Shown here piece after piece: positions 12,566-23,865 of a stretch of 64,000 nucleotides of DNA; the first letter of the stretch is position 1; every line of letters begins with the position of its first letter. The notes beneath the pieces are model-generated. The model was not told where the DNA came from. It ran no database searches and saw only the letters and a list, made by a program, of their open reading frames with translations. The stretch comes from Tanypteryx hageni. Lineage: Eukaryota; Arthropoda; Insecta; Odonata; Petaluridae. Both the position numbers and the translations under genes were made by a program. The stretch spans positions 191,243,144 to 191,307,143 of the forward strand of contig CM054112.1 of assembly GCA_028673005.1 (NCBI GenBank). Reading direction: 5' to 3'.

Positions 12566-12892
12566 TTATAGAAATTGAAGAGGAATACAGATCGTAAATA
12601 TTTTCGCATAACATTCCGGCGGTTCCTCTCTCAAATCTTGCAGAAGAATTTGCTGCCTCATAAATAATGTGGTCCAATCCAAAATGACAAAGGTCCTGCT
12701 CTCCATCTTCCAGATTCGCCAGAGGTCATATTCGGCATCACTCTCAGAGAAAAAAGCATTGCGTGACAGCACTTTTCTTAATTGAGGACGCGTGGTCGCC
12801 ACCGCTCCTTCCAATCCGGGAGAATTAGCTTCCCACCATATAGCGTTGTTCCTTTCCGTCTTCTTTGATAAACAAACATTTCGTTAAACAGA
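12566..12892 (-). CDS. Orphan open frame, possible exon or gene relic
   Basis: On the minus strand a frame stays open for about 108 codons between stops, with no obvious ATG at its start. The translation is unusually rich in Trp, Arg and Glu for this AT-rich neighbourhood. It includes NNAIWWEAN, TTRPQLRKVLSRN, EYDLWRIWKMESRTF and REEPPECYAKIF. The composition looks more like real coding sequence than noise, but I do not recognise the family. No clear splice partners were found. It could be an orphan exon of a gene outside the window, a decayed gene, or a chance frame. Confidence 0.25.
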
Positions 12893-13429
12893 TAGAGCAC
12901 TTGGTCTTTTATTGGGAGTTGCATAATTTTCGTTAGCATCCTAAATTTAGTTCTTAATTTACTAAAGCTCCTCCATATAGCAATATAATTTCTTAGTTTT
13001 ATTTTCTTTGTCTACTTATTGAAGAGTTCTCATCTTAAAGCGATGGCCTATCACATGGATGTCTTATAAAAACCTTATAATTATGACCGAAAAATTGTAT
13101 TTGTTCTAAAATAGAAAGCGGCCGAGTTATGGCTCAGTAAAAGTACAACATAAGTCGAGGCCTAAACATAATGAATTCCAACATTCGACCTAGTGGAAAA
13201 GGTCCGAGAAATTAGTACCTCGTATTGCGTGCATAAGTATCATTCAAGTTTTTGTCAAATTTTAAGCTAAGAATTTTTGTTTTAATGAAAACTATTCGAA
13301 CGTTAAGGTATGGAAGAGATGAACGACAAATCAAATCGTATCATTCCTACATTCGAAAAGAACAAACACATCCTTCCTTCAATCTCCGGCACAATCATGG
13401 AGAAATTGCGTGAAATCTTTGGAACAGAA
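12893..13429. other. No gene seen
   Basis: AT-rich sequence without coding or repeat features. Confidence 0.45.
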
Positions 13430-14090
13430 GCCACGCGTAACCTCATCGTCTGGACCGATCAGCGCTCGTCAGTTTCGCGTCCTTTTACGCGTCCAACCTC
13501 TCTATCAAGACCATTGTGTTTTGATATTGGTCCGTCCCTTTGATCGCCAACTTCCACTTCCTTCTTTTTTGCCTAAAACATTCTCCAGTCCTTCACCTCC
13601 TTCACCCTCCCCCTAGAATGCTTTCCCCCTTCCGCCCTCCACTATACCCCTTCCCTCCGACCAGTCCATCCCGGCCAAACCATTCATCTCTTAACCGCAT
13701 CAAATCCGCCTTCCTGCCAATAAAAGTCAATTGCCTCTATTCTCCCGCTCGTCCTCTCTCTCTCCTCTTTTGTTCCTCGCCCTCTCTTCTTCCACCTTTC
13801 CCCTCTCACTCCCTCCCTTCCACTGCACACCCATGGGCAGAACGCGCCCTCAAACATATTTACTTCTTTTCCAATTATTTTTATTCTATAATTTATAAAG
13901 GGGCGCCAACCGCAGGCGCGCCTTTGATGTCATAGTAACTATCTTAGCACCCCTTAAAACACATCGCAGCAGCAAAACGCCCGCTGGACACTTGACCCAT
14001 ATGAGCCCAGGCGACATTCCGTCCCGCCCATCCGGAGTCATCTCATCCAGACGACAATTGCGGTCCGCGAACGAGAATCCCATAACGGTC
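13430..14090 (+). repeat. Pyrimidine-rich tract
   Basis: The plus strand is strongly C/T-rich from about 13545 to 13815 (CCCTCC, TTCCTT and similar), followed by a CpG-containing patch to 14090. Open frames here are Pro/Ser/Leu-rich only because of the base composition. Confidence 0.45.
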
Positions 14091-15714
14091 GACGTTTATG
14101 GAGTTTTTTTGCAATTCTGCAGTTTTTTCCGGAAAAAATGATTCACTCTCGTAGGAGACCTGTCTGGCAGAAAGGGAACTTTTTTTTAAGTCCTTCGAAA
14201 CTCCTTCGCGTATCTGTACTACCTGATCCCATCGCGAGCGTATTGATTTTCCATACAGGATATTACGATCAAATCCTATAACTCTTTAGTAGGCTAGTGG
14301 CGGTCTATTTGATCCGCACTAGATGTTTGATCGAGTATTACACCATAAAAGATTTCATTTGATTTGTTGTTGCATTTGTTCAATAACAATTCTTTGTTCT
14401 AATACGTCATTTTTGTGCTATTTCCATCAGTATAATTCATTAAATAAGGAGAATAAACAATGTCATAATGATGGACAGAAAAATATAACATGGGACATAT
14501 TGACCCCAGGCGCCCACTTGTATGTACTAAAGGAGCTATAAATAATCCTATCCAGTTTTTATCTTAAGAATTTGACCGAAACACGATAGCTTTAAAGTTT
14601 TCTCTTCTACTTTATACTGCAGAACTAAATAAAAATCCTTTTCCCCCCCTACGAGTATATACCGTCATTTCTGCTTTTTTGTTCCGAAATATTTTTTCTG
14701 GGTAATATATAATTCTGCGCACTTCAATGCGCCCTCAAAGCACCTAAAATGTGAAACCATACATGGGACAGGATTTTTCTCATAGTGTGGACGCGTGGTA
14801 TATGGAAATTCAGGATAGTTGGGAGAGTGAGGGCGCATAGTACGAGAGCGTGGCTTCGTGGTTTTGTGGAGTGGGATTGATTGAGGTGCACCGATGCGAA
14901 AGCAGGAAATGGGCGATCTCGATCCGCAGGAGGGGTGCGGTGATGAGTTCTCATCTTCCCTTCCTCTCTCTCACTCTTTCCTCGCTCCCAACTTATCCTT
15001 CTCTCGAGACCAAACCAACAACAGCGATCTAAACCCCAAAAATCCTTTTAAATTTCAAAGATGTGGAGGGAATCGCCGTTTCCACATCTCATTGAGAGTT
15101 GGGAGAAATTGAGGTTTGATATGCGCATTAGCGTTTCGGTTTTGAGGTTTCTTCGAGTGGTTTCGAATGAATCGTCGAGGGGAAATTTTTTACAATGTCC
15201 GAGTCGTTTTCAGCGGTGTTTCCGCGAATACATGTCCCTAGTAATAAAGAGAGGACGCCCGAAAATGTTTCGTTCCTCCGGGCGACTTGTTTATGTTCTC
15301 GGAAGGAATTAGTTTCGGAAATGAATGAAGTTATGCGATAACTTGAGGAAACAAACCTTTTGACCGAGCCATTTTCGATTTTCCACTTCGTAGTTCCATT
15401 TTCTCAGTACGACTGAAATGAATCGTTCTCAGTTTAATCGATTGCATTATACATACAAGAAGGGCTAAGGAACAAAAATAATGCTCCCTCATTTTTTAAT
15501 AAACCCTTTTCTTTGGATTTTTTCATTTACAACAAATTATATTCGACTCGTTTTTCGACTGTTAATGCGCGAGAACTCAAATTTTCTTAAAAATAGGTGA
15601 CAGTAAACGATAGCATACTGAGCTAATGATGTTCAACTTAAATGGTTTTCTAAACGAAGCTTACTAGGAATTCATAGATGGATGTTTTGATAAAACCGCC
15701 CAAAATATTTTTTT
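14091..15714. other. No gene seen
   Basis: Mixed AT-rich sequence with a GC-richer patch at 14800-15300. The open frames in that patch overlap in several phases and resemble no protein. Confidence 0.4.
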
Positions 15715-15721
15715 AAAATAC

Positions 15722-16707
15722 GGTGCTTACGTATTATCTCCAGGACCTTTCATTAAAAAGGGCATTGTTGGAATAAAGAAATTGTTAAGTTCAGTTTTAA
15801 AGAATTTGATTAATAACGACAAACTTTGTTAACATTTTTTTATAATGAATGAATGTATCGAGCATTTATGTTAGGCTTCCAATGATCCTTAACGCTACAA
15901 TATGTTTTGGTAGTAAAAAAATATATTTTGCCAGAAGAATTTCTCAAGCAAAAAAATAAATTGGCAGTAGAAAAATAAAATGGCAGTAAAAAAGATAAAC
16001 TGGCAGTATTCAAGCAGAAGTAAAGAAATTGCAATTGCAATTTTGCTCGTCCTCACTGGGTTGGGTAAGTTGGTTGAGGTGTTTTTCGTTCCTCCTCAAA
16101 GGAATATTTTGTTTTGGGAAATTATTGCATGGAGAAACATTTTGCCCATCCTCACCGAGTTGGGTAAGTTGGTTGAAGTGTTTTTCGTTCCTCCTCAAAG
16201 GAATATTTTGTTTTGGGAAATTATTGCATGGAGAAACATTTTGCCCATCCTCACCGAGTTGGGTAAGTTGGTTGAAGTGTTTTTCGTTCCTCCTCAAAGG
16301 AATATTTTGTTTTGGGAAATTATAGGAAGATTTTGTTTTGGGAAATTATTGCATGAAGGAACATTTTGCCCATCCTCACCGGGTTGGGTAAGTTGGTTGA
16401 AGTGTTTTTCGTTCCTCCTCAAAGGAACATTCTTTTTACTGACATTTTATTCTTTTACTGCCATGTTGCATGTATAGCTTCTCGCTTCTTGGCTAATCCC
16501 AAATCTTCATCTTGATTTTTGAGTACAAATGTGCTTTAAAATGAATCTAAAACATCTAAAATTACATTGTTGTATTCTATAACAAATAAACTTAATTCTC
16601 TTCATTGTTGAATTGAATATAATTAATGAGAGTTTGCTCTGAGTTCGTATTTCTATACGACTATAATAGGTCCTGCGAAAGGGTCCTGGAGATAATACGG
16701 AAGTACA
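15722..16707. mobile_element. Non-autonomous DNA element carrying a 99-bp minisatellite
   Basis: Terminal inverted repeats share CGTATTATCTCCAGGACC (15730-15747; complement at 16682-16699), and the match continues outward with GTRCTTM. AAAATAC occurs just outside both ends (15715-15721 and 16708-16714) as a probable target duplication. Inside are TGGCAGTA-type repeats (15961-16010), partly inverted near 16437-16464, bracketing a tandem array. No transposase is encoded. The superfamily is not certain. Confidence 0.65.
16040..16435 (+). repeat. 99-bp minisatellite, four units
   Basis: TTGGGTAAG starts at 16061, 16160, 16259 and 16384. The first two steps are exactly 99 bp. The last is 125 bp because 26 bp (a GGAAATTAT-ended stretch near 16322-16347) is duplicated. 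As 99 is a multiple of three, an open frame runs through on both strands with a 33-residue repeat. This follows from the repeat length and is not evidence of a protein. Confidence 0.85.
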
Positions 16708-16714
16708 AAAATAC

Positions 16715-17429
16715 TTTTAATTTGGCTCAAAGACTTAGAATTTTATAATTCCAAACAGAAAGGGGCAAAGCTTTAGATAGATGGCTATATATGTAGATGA
16801 CGTAATAATGTATGCAGGAACTTTATTTCGAACATGCAGCCTTGTATCTTTAAATTTCTTATAAATTTTAAAACAGAATGACATACGAGGTAATACTTGT
16901 ATAATAATACCAGCTTTGTTGTATCCTTTGTGCTATTTCAAATTTGCTAAAACCGTGGTTTCCCGTTGCCTTCCACACCGGTCACACACAGAAGTGAGGT
17001 GGAAACTCATTGTCATTACCCTACTCCAGGTATGGCAAATACGTGACACGCATGCCAATGCTGGCACGCCAGAGAATTTTTCTGGCTCGCGAGTCATTCT
17101 CTACTACTGAAACATAATTATTATAATAACCCAGGCACCATTTTGAGTTACCAATATGTCACTTGAATATCGGTCGGCGATCTTGAAAAAAAGCTGCGTT
17201 TTTATTCTGCTACAAAGTAATGTGACACACTAAGCATCTATTACGCCCTGCTTCAGTGAAGGGATCGTTTTCTTCTGCGGGCCTAAATTCTCCAGTGTGT
17301 CACTCGCCATTCGATTATAATGTATTTTGTGTTCTGGTTTTGGGCACAATAAAAGCGCCGCGCAGAAAGCGCTATATGTTGCGTTATTTTATCCACTAGG
17401 CAGAATTTCTGTTCAGTATGTCGCACCGC
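16715..17429. other. No gene seen; possible hAT end fragment
   Basis: Near 17026 the sequence CAGGTATGGCAAATACG, followed by TGGCACGCC, has the look of a hAT terminus. I found no matching opposite end. Otherwise unannotated. Confidence 0.4.
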
Positions 17430-17437
17430 ATTTGAAA

Positions 17438-18683
17438 CAGGGCATCGAACCGGAACCGAACCGAAAACCGAAACCGAAAAAAACCGTTTTTTTAGCTGGA
17501 GAGAAACCGATCCCGAACCGAAAAAAATATTTTTCTGAACCCCAACCAAAACCGAAAACCGTTATTAATTTCGTTCCATTTTTTCGGTTCGCATAAAGTG
17601 GGAGCGAAAGAAAGGTTTTTCCTTTAGCTTTAATATGAGTCTTTTTTGAAAGACCCCACTTTTCAACACCGAATAAGGCAAAAGCTAATAGTTTACTTGA
17701 GAATACATGCTCCAAAGCCTTTGGAGAGATGTACCTTTGTGATAATATCTATCGGTTCAATGGTGGGATTTTCCATGGGCAGCTCATTATATAGAGAGAT
17801 GGTCAAGGATACGTCCTGCTCAGGTTTCCCAGAACCTTGTTAAACGAGGCTAGTGGAAATGAACTTAGTGGTACTTTGAAGACAGCCGCTAATCGGCTAT
17901 GTACCCTCCCCCTGAGCCTACCCCATGGAGTGTACCGGGTAAAAATGTTTCACGATTCTTAACTTGGATTTTACTTCAAGTTGGAGGTTATTGCCCCCAT
18001 AAACATTCATCCTTTCTCCATATTCATTGAACCCTTATATTCTGGTAGTCTTTCTCTAAAACTTATCCAGGAAATATCGTTCCGCAGTCGTGCTTTTGAG
18101 GTATTCTCACTACTGTTATCCTTTGTTACAGGTTAGTAAATTTCTATTTATATATTGGATCTAAAACAAAATGTGCACACATATTAGTATTCGTTGCTCA
18201 AAACTGAAGAGGGATTAAGGATTAATGCGAATTTATTTTTAGTGAAGCATTTTGCGGATCGCAAAAACGCACGTTAGAGACTCCGCTTAAAGAAAGGCAG
18301 TTGTTGACGCGCTGAATATGTAAGTCTAATTTTTTTCTGTTTATGTGTGTGTTTGATTTCAAGAGGATATTCAGTACACCGATGTTGTCTCCATTTCCCC
18401 TGGAAAAACACAAAAATCTGTTCTGACATGCAGACTTTTTTGTTATTATTTTAAAATATCTAAGATATTGGCGCGATAATTGCATGACCATAAAGTTAAA
18501 AGAATTTTGATTAATTTCCTCAAAAAATTCAAAGTCAGAGTGAAAAAAACCGGTTCGAACGAGCTTAAGTTCGAACCGGTTCAATGGTGGTTGCTGGAGC
18601 GAAACCGGAACCGAACCGAATTTTTTTGTTTTCTGTGAACCGGAACGAAAACTGGAGCGAAAAAATTTCGGTTCGATGCCCTG
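17438..18683. mobile_element. Non-autonomous hAT element with perfect 8-bp target duplication
   Basis: The element begins CAGGGCATCGAACCG and ends CGGTTCGATGCCCTG, a clear inverted repeat. It is flanked by ATTTGAAA on both sides (17430-17437 and 18684-18691). CAGGG ends with an 8-bp duplication identify a hAT-superfamily insertion of 1,246 bp. Subterminal regions are built from GAACCG/AAACCGA motifs in opposite orientations (17445-17550 and 18542-18670). The interior encodes no recognisable transposase. Confidence 0.88.
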
Positions 18684-18691
18684 ATTTGAAA

Positions 18692-20806
18692 ACAAGGCGT
18701 TCGGATGTCAAAAAATTACGCCACGCTTTTTTACTTTCGCTTTCCTAACGCCTATAGTCCAGCTAACGTGGGACATTACTACATTGTTTTGTTTTATCTG
18801 AAGGCGAAACATGATCACTCGCTCGCTCGCATCGTCGCCTGTACTTACGTAAGACACGGGGTTAGAATGAAACCACTGTAACAGTTTCCTCTCAGCCTTA
18901 TTCGAAGTGGCTCCTTAACAGGTTAGCAGTAATTTTTATTTATTACCGAATTACCTTTATTTATTTTTATCTTATTTATTCAATTCTAGTTTATTTTTTA
19001 ATGCTGTTTTTTTCCGTATTTTAATTTTGGTTTCCAACGCTGATGATCAGTCAATTTATCGCCATTCGAATCACCACACAAAGTTCATATGCAATACCTT
19101 TCTTGCATTACCAAGTTCTATGATTTCTTTTTCTTCGCAATAAATTCCTTGATATACTTCGTATATGGAGAAAGTAAAAAACAAAATAAAACCATTGGGT
19201 GGAGAAATTTCCAATGTCGAAGATGAAATTTTGAAAGTTTGGAAAAGTATGGCTGAATAGTTTATTTCTTTTAAAAAATTGCGTTGTCACTCCTAAGTTT
19301 TTTCTTCAACTTATTTTTGTGAAAGCCTCTTTTCTAAAATGAATTTAATAAAAACCGAATATCTGTTTTCCACCAAATATAAACCCAATATTAAAGAACT
19401 GGTGTCTAATATGATCCAAAAATATTCCAATAATTAAATATTATTAATTAAAGAGTAAGTCAACAACAATATCCGCCTTCAGAATTATAATAAAAAGAGA
19501 CTTTTTCATTTTACCTTTGCTCGCTGTTAAATTTTTTAAATTTTCAATAAATAATACAGTATTTTTAAAATAATTACAACTATTACTTATTGTAATTTTG
19601 TGGTATGAAATTAATTATAATATTTCGTTATTGCTGAATAAATAATATGAAAACACCAAATATTGACAATTTTGTAATAGCTACATTATATATCAGGGAT
19701 GTAAAATAAATCGGTGATCAGGAGAGTTATATATATATATATATAGGCAAGCCGGGTGTTACATAATTTATTTTAATACTTTCTTGGCACGCCACCTGAA
19801 ATGTATTTGGCATTCCTGCCCTACCCTTTACGAAGATCACCAAGGGGTCAACTGTTTAACGTCCATTTCGAAGGACAGAACGCTGATTTGCGCGGTCTTC
19901 TCAAGTTATACAACCAGGGGAGACCTCGGAAAAAAATCCTACTATATATATCCTGCATACGGTTCTTTTAAGCGCAAAAGGATACTTTAAATAAATTTAA
20001 TAAACAACTTCATTTATAACTATAAACTTATTCTATTAAAATTTTATTATATTTATAATAATTACGGCAAAATAATCAGCCTTCCGTCTATGAGTTACCA
20101 TATGTCAAAATACGGATTATCGACTTCAAATAATAACTATTTCATTTTAATTGCTTATTATACAAATGTTAATTTGTGCAATCTGGAATTAACTGGCGTA
20201 TGATTAAAAATGTTTTCCTATGTTATTAGAGCCGTATTTTTATTAATTTAAGTTTTTTGCGATAGTTACTTTACAAATTAAAAAATATTTTTGCAAAAGA
20301 TATTTTAAATATAGTTATAACTTTAATAAGCGCATTACCTTTACTATTTGTATTTTTAAATAAAATGTGAAATATTATTCAAATTATTTCTCATTATCAT
20401 AACGTAACTAGTAGTTGCCCGTCGATAAATCGACTGGTTGGTAAGATTAAATTGTCTTCGTAGTAAGTCTTCTGTCACAATACCAAGAAGTTCGGCGACT
20501 GCAAGGTTTATTTCCTTCTACTAATGTACGCCAGGAGCGCCACTTTAACATCAACCACTACAACTATGCCGAGCAGAGCTTAGCCGGTCACAAAAAAACC
20601 TCAATATCTCGCCAATGGTATGACCGATATCAATTTTATAATTTTTCTGCAAATCTGCAGATTGAGACGTTTAATTTGATGCATAACACGTTAAGGTGGC
20701 TGTTATCTTTACTTTGACAATCTCATTTTTTACGCTATTAAGATATAGATGATTAGACTGAAAATTATATCATTGACCCTATTTTATGATAAACCAGAGG
20801 TAGGCA
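18692..20806. other. AT-rich stretch with a Y-end fragment and a TA microsatellite
   Basis: Positions 19148-19176 contain the palindromic Y-repeat terminus (ATACTTCGTATATGGAGAAA). A TA dinucleotide run lies at 19728-19745. No coding sequence was seen. Confidence 0.5.
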
Positions 20807-21122
20807 ATCTTTCCTGCATGGTGGACCGCATCAGTGGTTGCAATTACTTCTGCGGGCCGCATTGAAGTTGCTCAAGTTTCGCCGAGCCGCATAAGAGTTT
20901 AAATCAAGAGTTAACGAAAGATTCGGCGGTATCGTATAAGTGAAAATCACATTAAAATAAGTATTTTAGGATTAAACTTAAAAAATTAAAGGTTTTATTA
21001 TAATAATTTTTTCAAAATAATATGAAATGGTTTATTGAATTTAACTTATAGCTTTTTCATCATAGTTTCACGGGCCGCATAAAATGCTTTCGGGGGCGCC
21101 TACGGCAGTAGGTTGCCCATCA
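20807..21122. mobile_element. Degenerate hAT-like MITE
   Basis: The left end reads CAGAGGTAGGCAATC. The complement of the right end reads ATGATGGGCAACC, a weak inverted match. Inside are repeated GGGCCGCAT / GAGCCGCAT motifs, common in arthropod hAT MITEs with GGGCAA-type ends. I found no clean target duplication, so the boundaries are approximate. Confidence 0.45.
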
Positions 21123-21728
21123 TATTGTTAAACTTTTATTTAATTCTAAACAGACTGTATAGTGAAATAATCCAAAAAACAAAATTTTAAGTATGACTTA
21201 CAAGAATGGAGAATTCTCATTGATAGTTACAAAAACCATCGATAACTTATTTTAATGAAAAGCTTACATTTTCTTATGAATATTTTGGCAAATATTCATA
21301 GCGCCATGTATTTGAAATGATAATTAGGGTAGGAATAGTCGGTGAAAATCAGGCCAGTATGGAGCGTCAATAGAAAGTCACTTTTATGTTTTTGAAGTAC
21401 ATGATTTTTTGAGGTCTTTGTTTGTACTCCAAATTTAATATTAGTTGTGTTTCTACATTAAAACTCTATATAAATAAGACTGGATTCTCATGAAGCAGGT
21501 TATATTGATTGATATACGATTCATGCCATTTATAATTGCATTCCATGTTTTGCTGCTACTTTATTGAGAGTATCTAAAATGAGACAATGAGACATAACTT
21601 ATTTCCGTAAAACGAAAGATAGCTTTAATATATTCTAAAATATACAGGCGACAACACTTCAAATTTGGAAGAAATTTACAATAAAATGTTATCGTTTGTT
21701 GTTCTCGTAATAATTTTTGAGATAATAA

Positions 21729-21734
21729 TTTATT
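21729..21734 (-). terminator. Candidate poly(A) signal of the peptide gene
   Basis: AATAAA on the minus strand lies 253 nt past the stop codon of the last exon. A second AATAAA lies at 21560-21565. Such hexamers are common by chance in AT-rich DNA, so this is only a candidate 3' end. Confidence 0.35.
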
Positions 21735-21986
21735 AGCATTTCTGAAGAGCAGTTTCGTGAAACCGTTCCGAATCCGAGAGAATCATCGGAACTTTTCTAT
21801 ATGAATACTGCCATGCACAATCCATTGAGAATTGTAATTGACGGATAAAAGGGGTTCAATCGTATGCCGAATATATATATTTTCATACTGGCAATTCTGG
21901 ACAGAATTTTTCTTGGTAATTTGGCAACTCCTCATGAAGACGGGTTAGACAATTCCACTACTACTTCGGGTCACTCGAAAAAAACT

Positions 21987-23865
21987 TCAATTTTTAATGT
22001 CGTCGCTCTTCGCCTCGGATTTTCCACTCCCTTCTCCGCTCTCTCCTGCCTCTTCCTTCTCCTTACCGATCACCTTTTCGCCGCTGTCGCTTCTGCCTTC
22101 CTTCGCACCGTAGACTCCCGGAGATTCTTCGGAACCTTCGGATCCCTTCGCCTCCCTGTCCTCTTCTTCTTCCCTCTGCTCCAATTCTTGCTTAGTCCTT
22201 TCGTCATCCTTTCCTCCGCTGCCCCTCTTCATCGTCCAGAAGTCCCCGAATCCTCCGTTGAAGGTGTCGCCGTGGAACCCCAAAGAATCCATCTCCGGCT
22301 TTCTCTTGCTCGGATGCAGGAGGGAACCACGACCTGGAAGAGTAATCCCGAATTCCTTTCCTCTCTTCATGGTCCAGAAATCCCCAAATCCTCCGTTGAA
22401 AGTATCGCCGTGAAATCCGGAAGAGTCCATCTCGGGTATCCTCTTGGAGTTCGCGAAGCGCGCCGGGTAGGGCAAAAGGTGACTCCTCTTCATCGTCCAG
22501 AAATCGCCGAATCCCCCATTGAAGGTGTCTCCGTGAAAACCCGAAGAATCCATTTCCGGCCTCCTTTTAGACTCCAGCTTCCCCACCGCCCAACGCGATG
22601 GGAAATTATCTCCCTCGCCGGATCTCTTGAGCGTCCAGAAATCTCCGAAACCGTTCGAGAAGGTGTCTCCGTGGAAACCCGATGCGTCCATCTCTGGCCT
22701 CCTCTTCTCCTCCCTCCCGACCTCCCTCCTCATGCGGGGATAAGCGGAAGGCCGACCCCTCTTCATGGTCCAGAAGTCTCCGAAGCCGCCGTTGAAGGTG
22801 TCGCCGTGAAAACCGGAAGAATCCATCTCGGGCCTCCTCTTTCCCGCCTCCAGTCCGTCGTATTCGTCTTCCCCTTCCGCGTCCCAATCTTCCCCGATCC
22901 GTCCATTCCGCGTCTTCAATCCTCTCAAGGCGTTCGCGGCTCCAAAGGCACCGTCCCTCTTCATGGTCCAGAAATCTCCGAAGCCGCCTTTGAAGGTGTC
23001 GCCGTGGAAACCGGATGAATCCATTTCCGGCCTCCTTTTCACGGAGGAGCCCAGAGGGTGCGCCAGCGCCGTCCTCTTCATGGTCCAAAAATCTCCGAAA
23101 CCGCTGTTGAAAGTGTCACCGTGGAAACCGGAAGAATCCATTTCGGGTCTCCTTTTCCCGGGAATACTGAGAGGGTGCGCCAGCGCCGCCCTCTTCATGG
23201 TCCAGAAATCTCCGAAGCCGCCGTTGAAGGTGTCGCCGTGGAAACCGGATGAATCCATTTCCGGCCTCCTCTTTTCTTTATCGGCCCACCGGGGATCTCC
23301 AGGATTCCTCTTCATCGTGTAGAAATCGCCGAATCCGCTCGAGAAAGTGTCGCCGTGAAAACCGGAGGAATCCATCTCCGGTCTCCTTTTACCTACTGAC
23401 GACACACCGTCACCGTCGTGGCCTGGAGGATAAACGCCGTCGACCATTCTTTTCATGGTCCAGAAGTCGCCGAAACCGCTGTTGAACGTATCTCCGTGGA
23501 AACCAGAAGAGTCCATTTCCGGTCTCCTCTTGTCGAGCGACTCGGCGATCAAAACTCCTGAAGGACGAAGGTGGTGGATGTTTCTCTTCATGGTCCAGAA
23601 GTCTCCGAAACCGCTGTTGAAGGTGTCTCCGTGGAAACCGGAGGAATCCATCTCTGGCCTTCGTTTAGACTGCCGGTTGGATTCGCCGTCGGTTGTTTTT
23701 CCGTCATCCGCCGCCCTTTCTTCCCTATTCAAGGGAATCTGGACAGTAGCGCCGTCTTTCACCTTGTCGGGTAGCGTCGTGTCAGGTTTCGTTAATGGTT
23801 TCGGGCCGCTTAGTTCGTCCACCGTCGATCTCTTTACCCTCCTGGAAACGACATCTTTGTCCGTC
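21987..23865 (-). CDS. Last exon of a multi-copy secreted peptide precursor
   Basis: The exon opens after a good acceptor (a TTTCTTTAAACTTTCCAG tract, AG at 23867-23866) with one base completing a split codon. It runs 625 codons to a TGA at 21987-21989. It encodes eleven copies of a 24-residue peptide, each preceded and followed by Lys-Arg, the usual prohormone-convertase site. Spacers of 11-38 residues separate them, and a 78-residue Glu/Lys/Gly-rich tail follows the last copy. Before the array are the dibasic sites SRRVKR and NREER. The typical peptide starts RPEMDSSGFHGDTF and ends GFGDFWTM. Peptides have a free C-terminal Met or Leu and no amidation Gly. The Ser-Gly-Phe core recalls orcokinins, but the orcokinin N-terminus is absent and I do not assign a family. 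The probable role is as a neuro- or endocrine peptide source. Confidence 0.9.
22224..23666 (-). repeat. Eleven-copy peptide-coding array inside the last exon
   Basis: Peptide cores, in order of translation: 23660-23589, 23525-23454, 23384-23313, 23267-23196, 23150-23079, 23033-22962, 22835-22764, 22700-22629, 22562-22491, 22439-22368, 22301-22230. Variation is small. Positions 15-16 are NS, NG, SS, KG or SN. Copy 3 has Tyr in place of Trp, copy 8 ends in Leu and has DAS, copy 10 has Ile for Arg after the cleavage site, and copy 11 has Lys and DSL. The KR pairs and the SGFHGDTF/GFGDF blocks are almost invariant. Most nucleotide differences between copies fall at third codon positions. Confidence 0.95.

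Noticed and set aside
15980..16477. Long frames of 33-residue repeats on both strands
   Set aside because: They arise because the 99-bp minisatellite unit is divisible by three. There is no start context, splice pattern or homology.
22224..23666. CRISPR-like regularity of repeats and spacers
   Set aside because: The repeats are coding, bounded by Lys-Arg codons, and vary at synonymous sites. The context is eukaryotic.
21987..23865. Assignment to orcokinin
   Set aside because: The SGF core is suggestive, but the conserved orcokinin N-terminus (NFDEIDR) is missing and the peptide is much longer.
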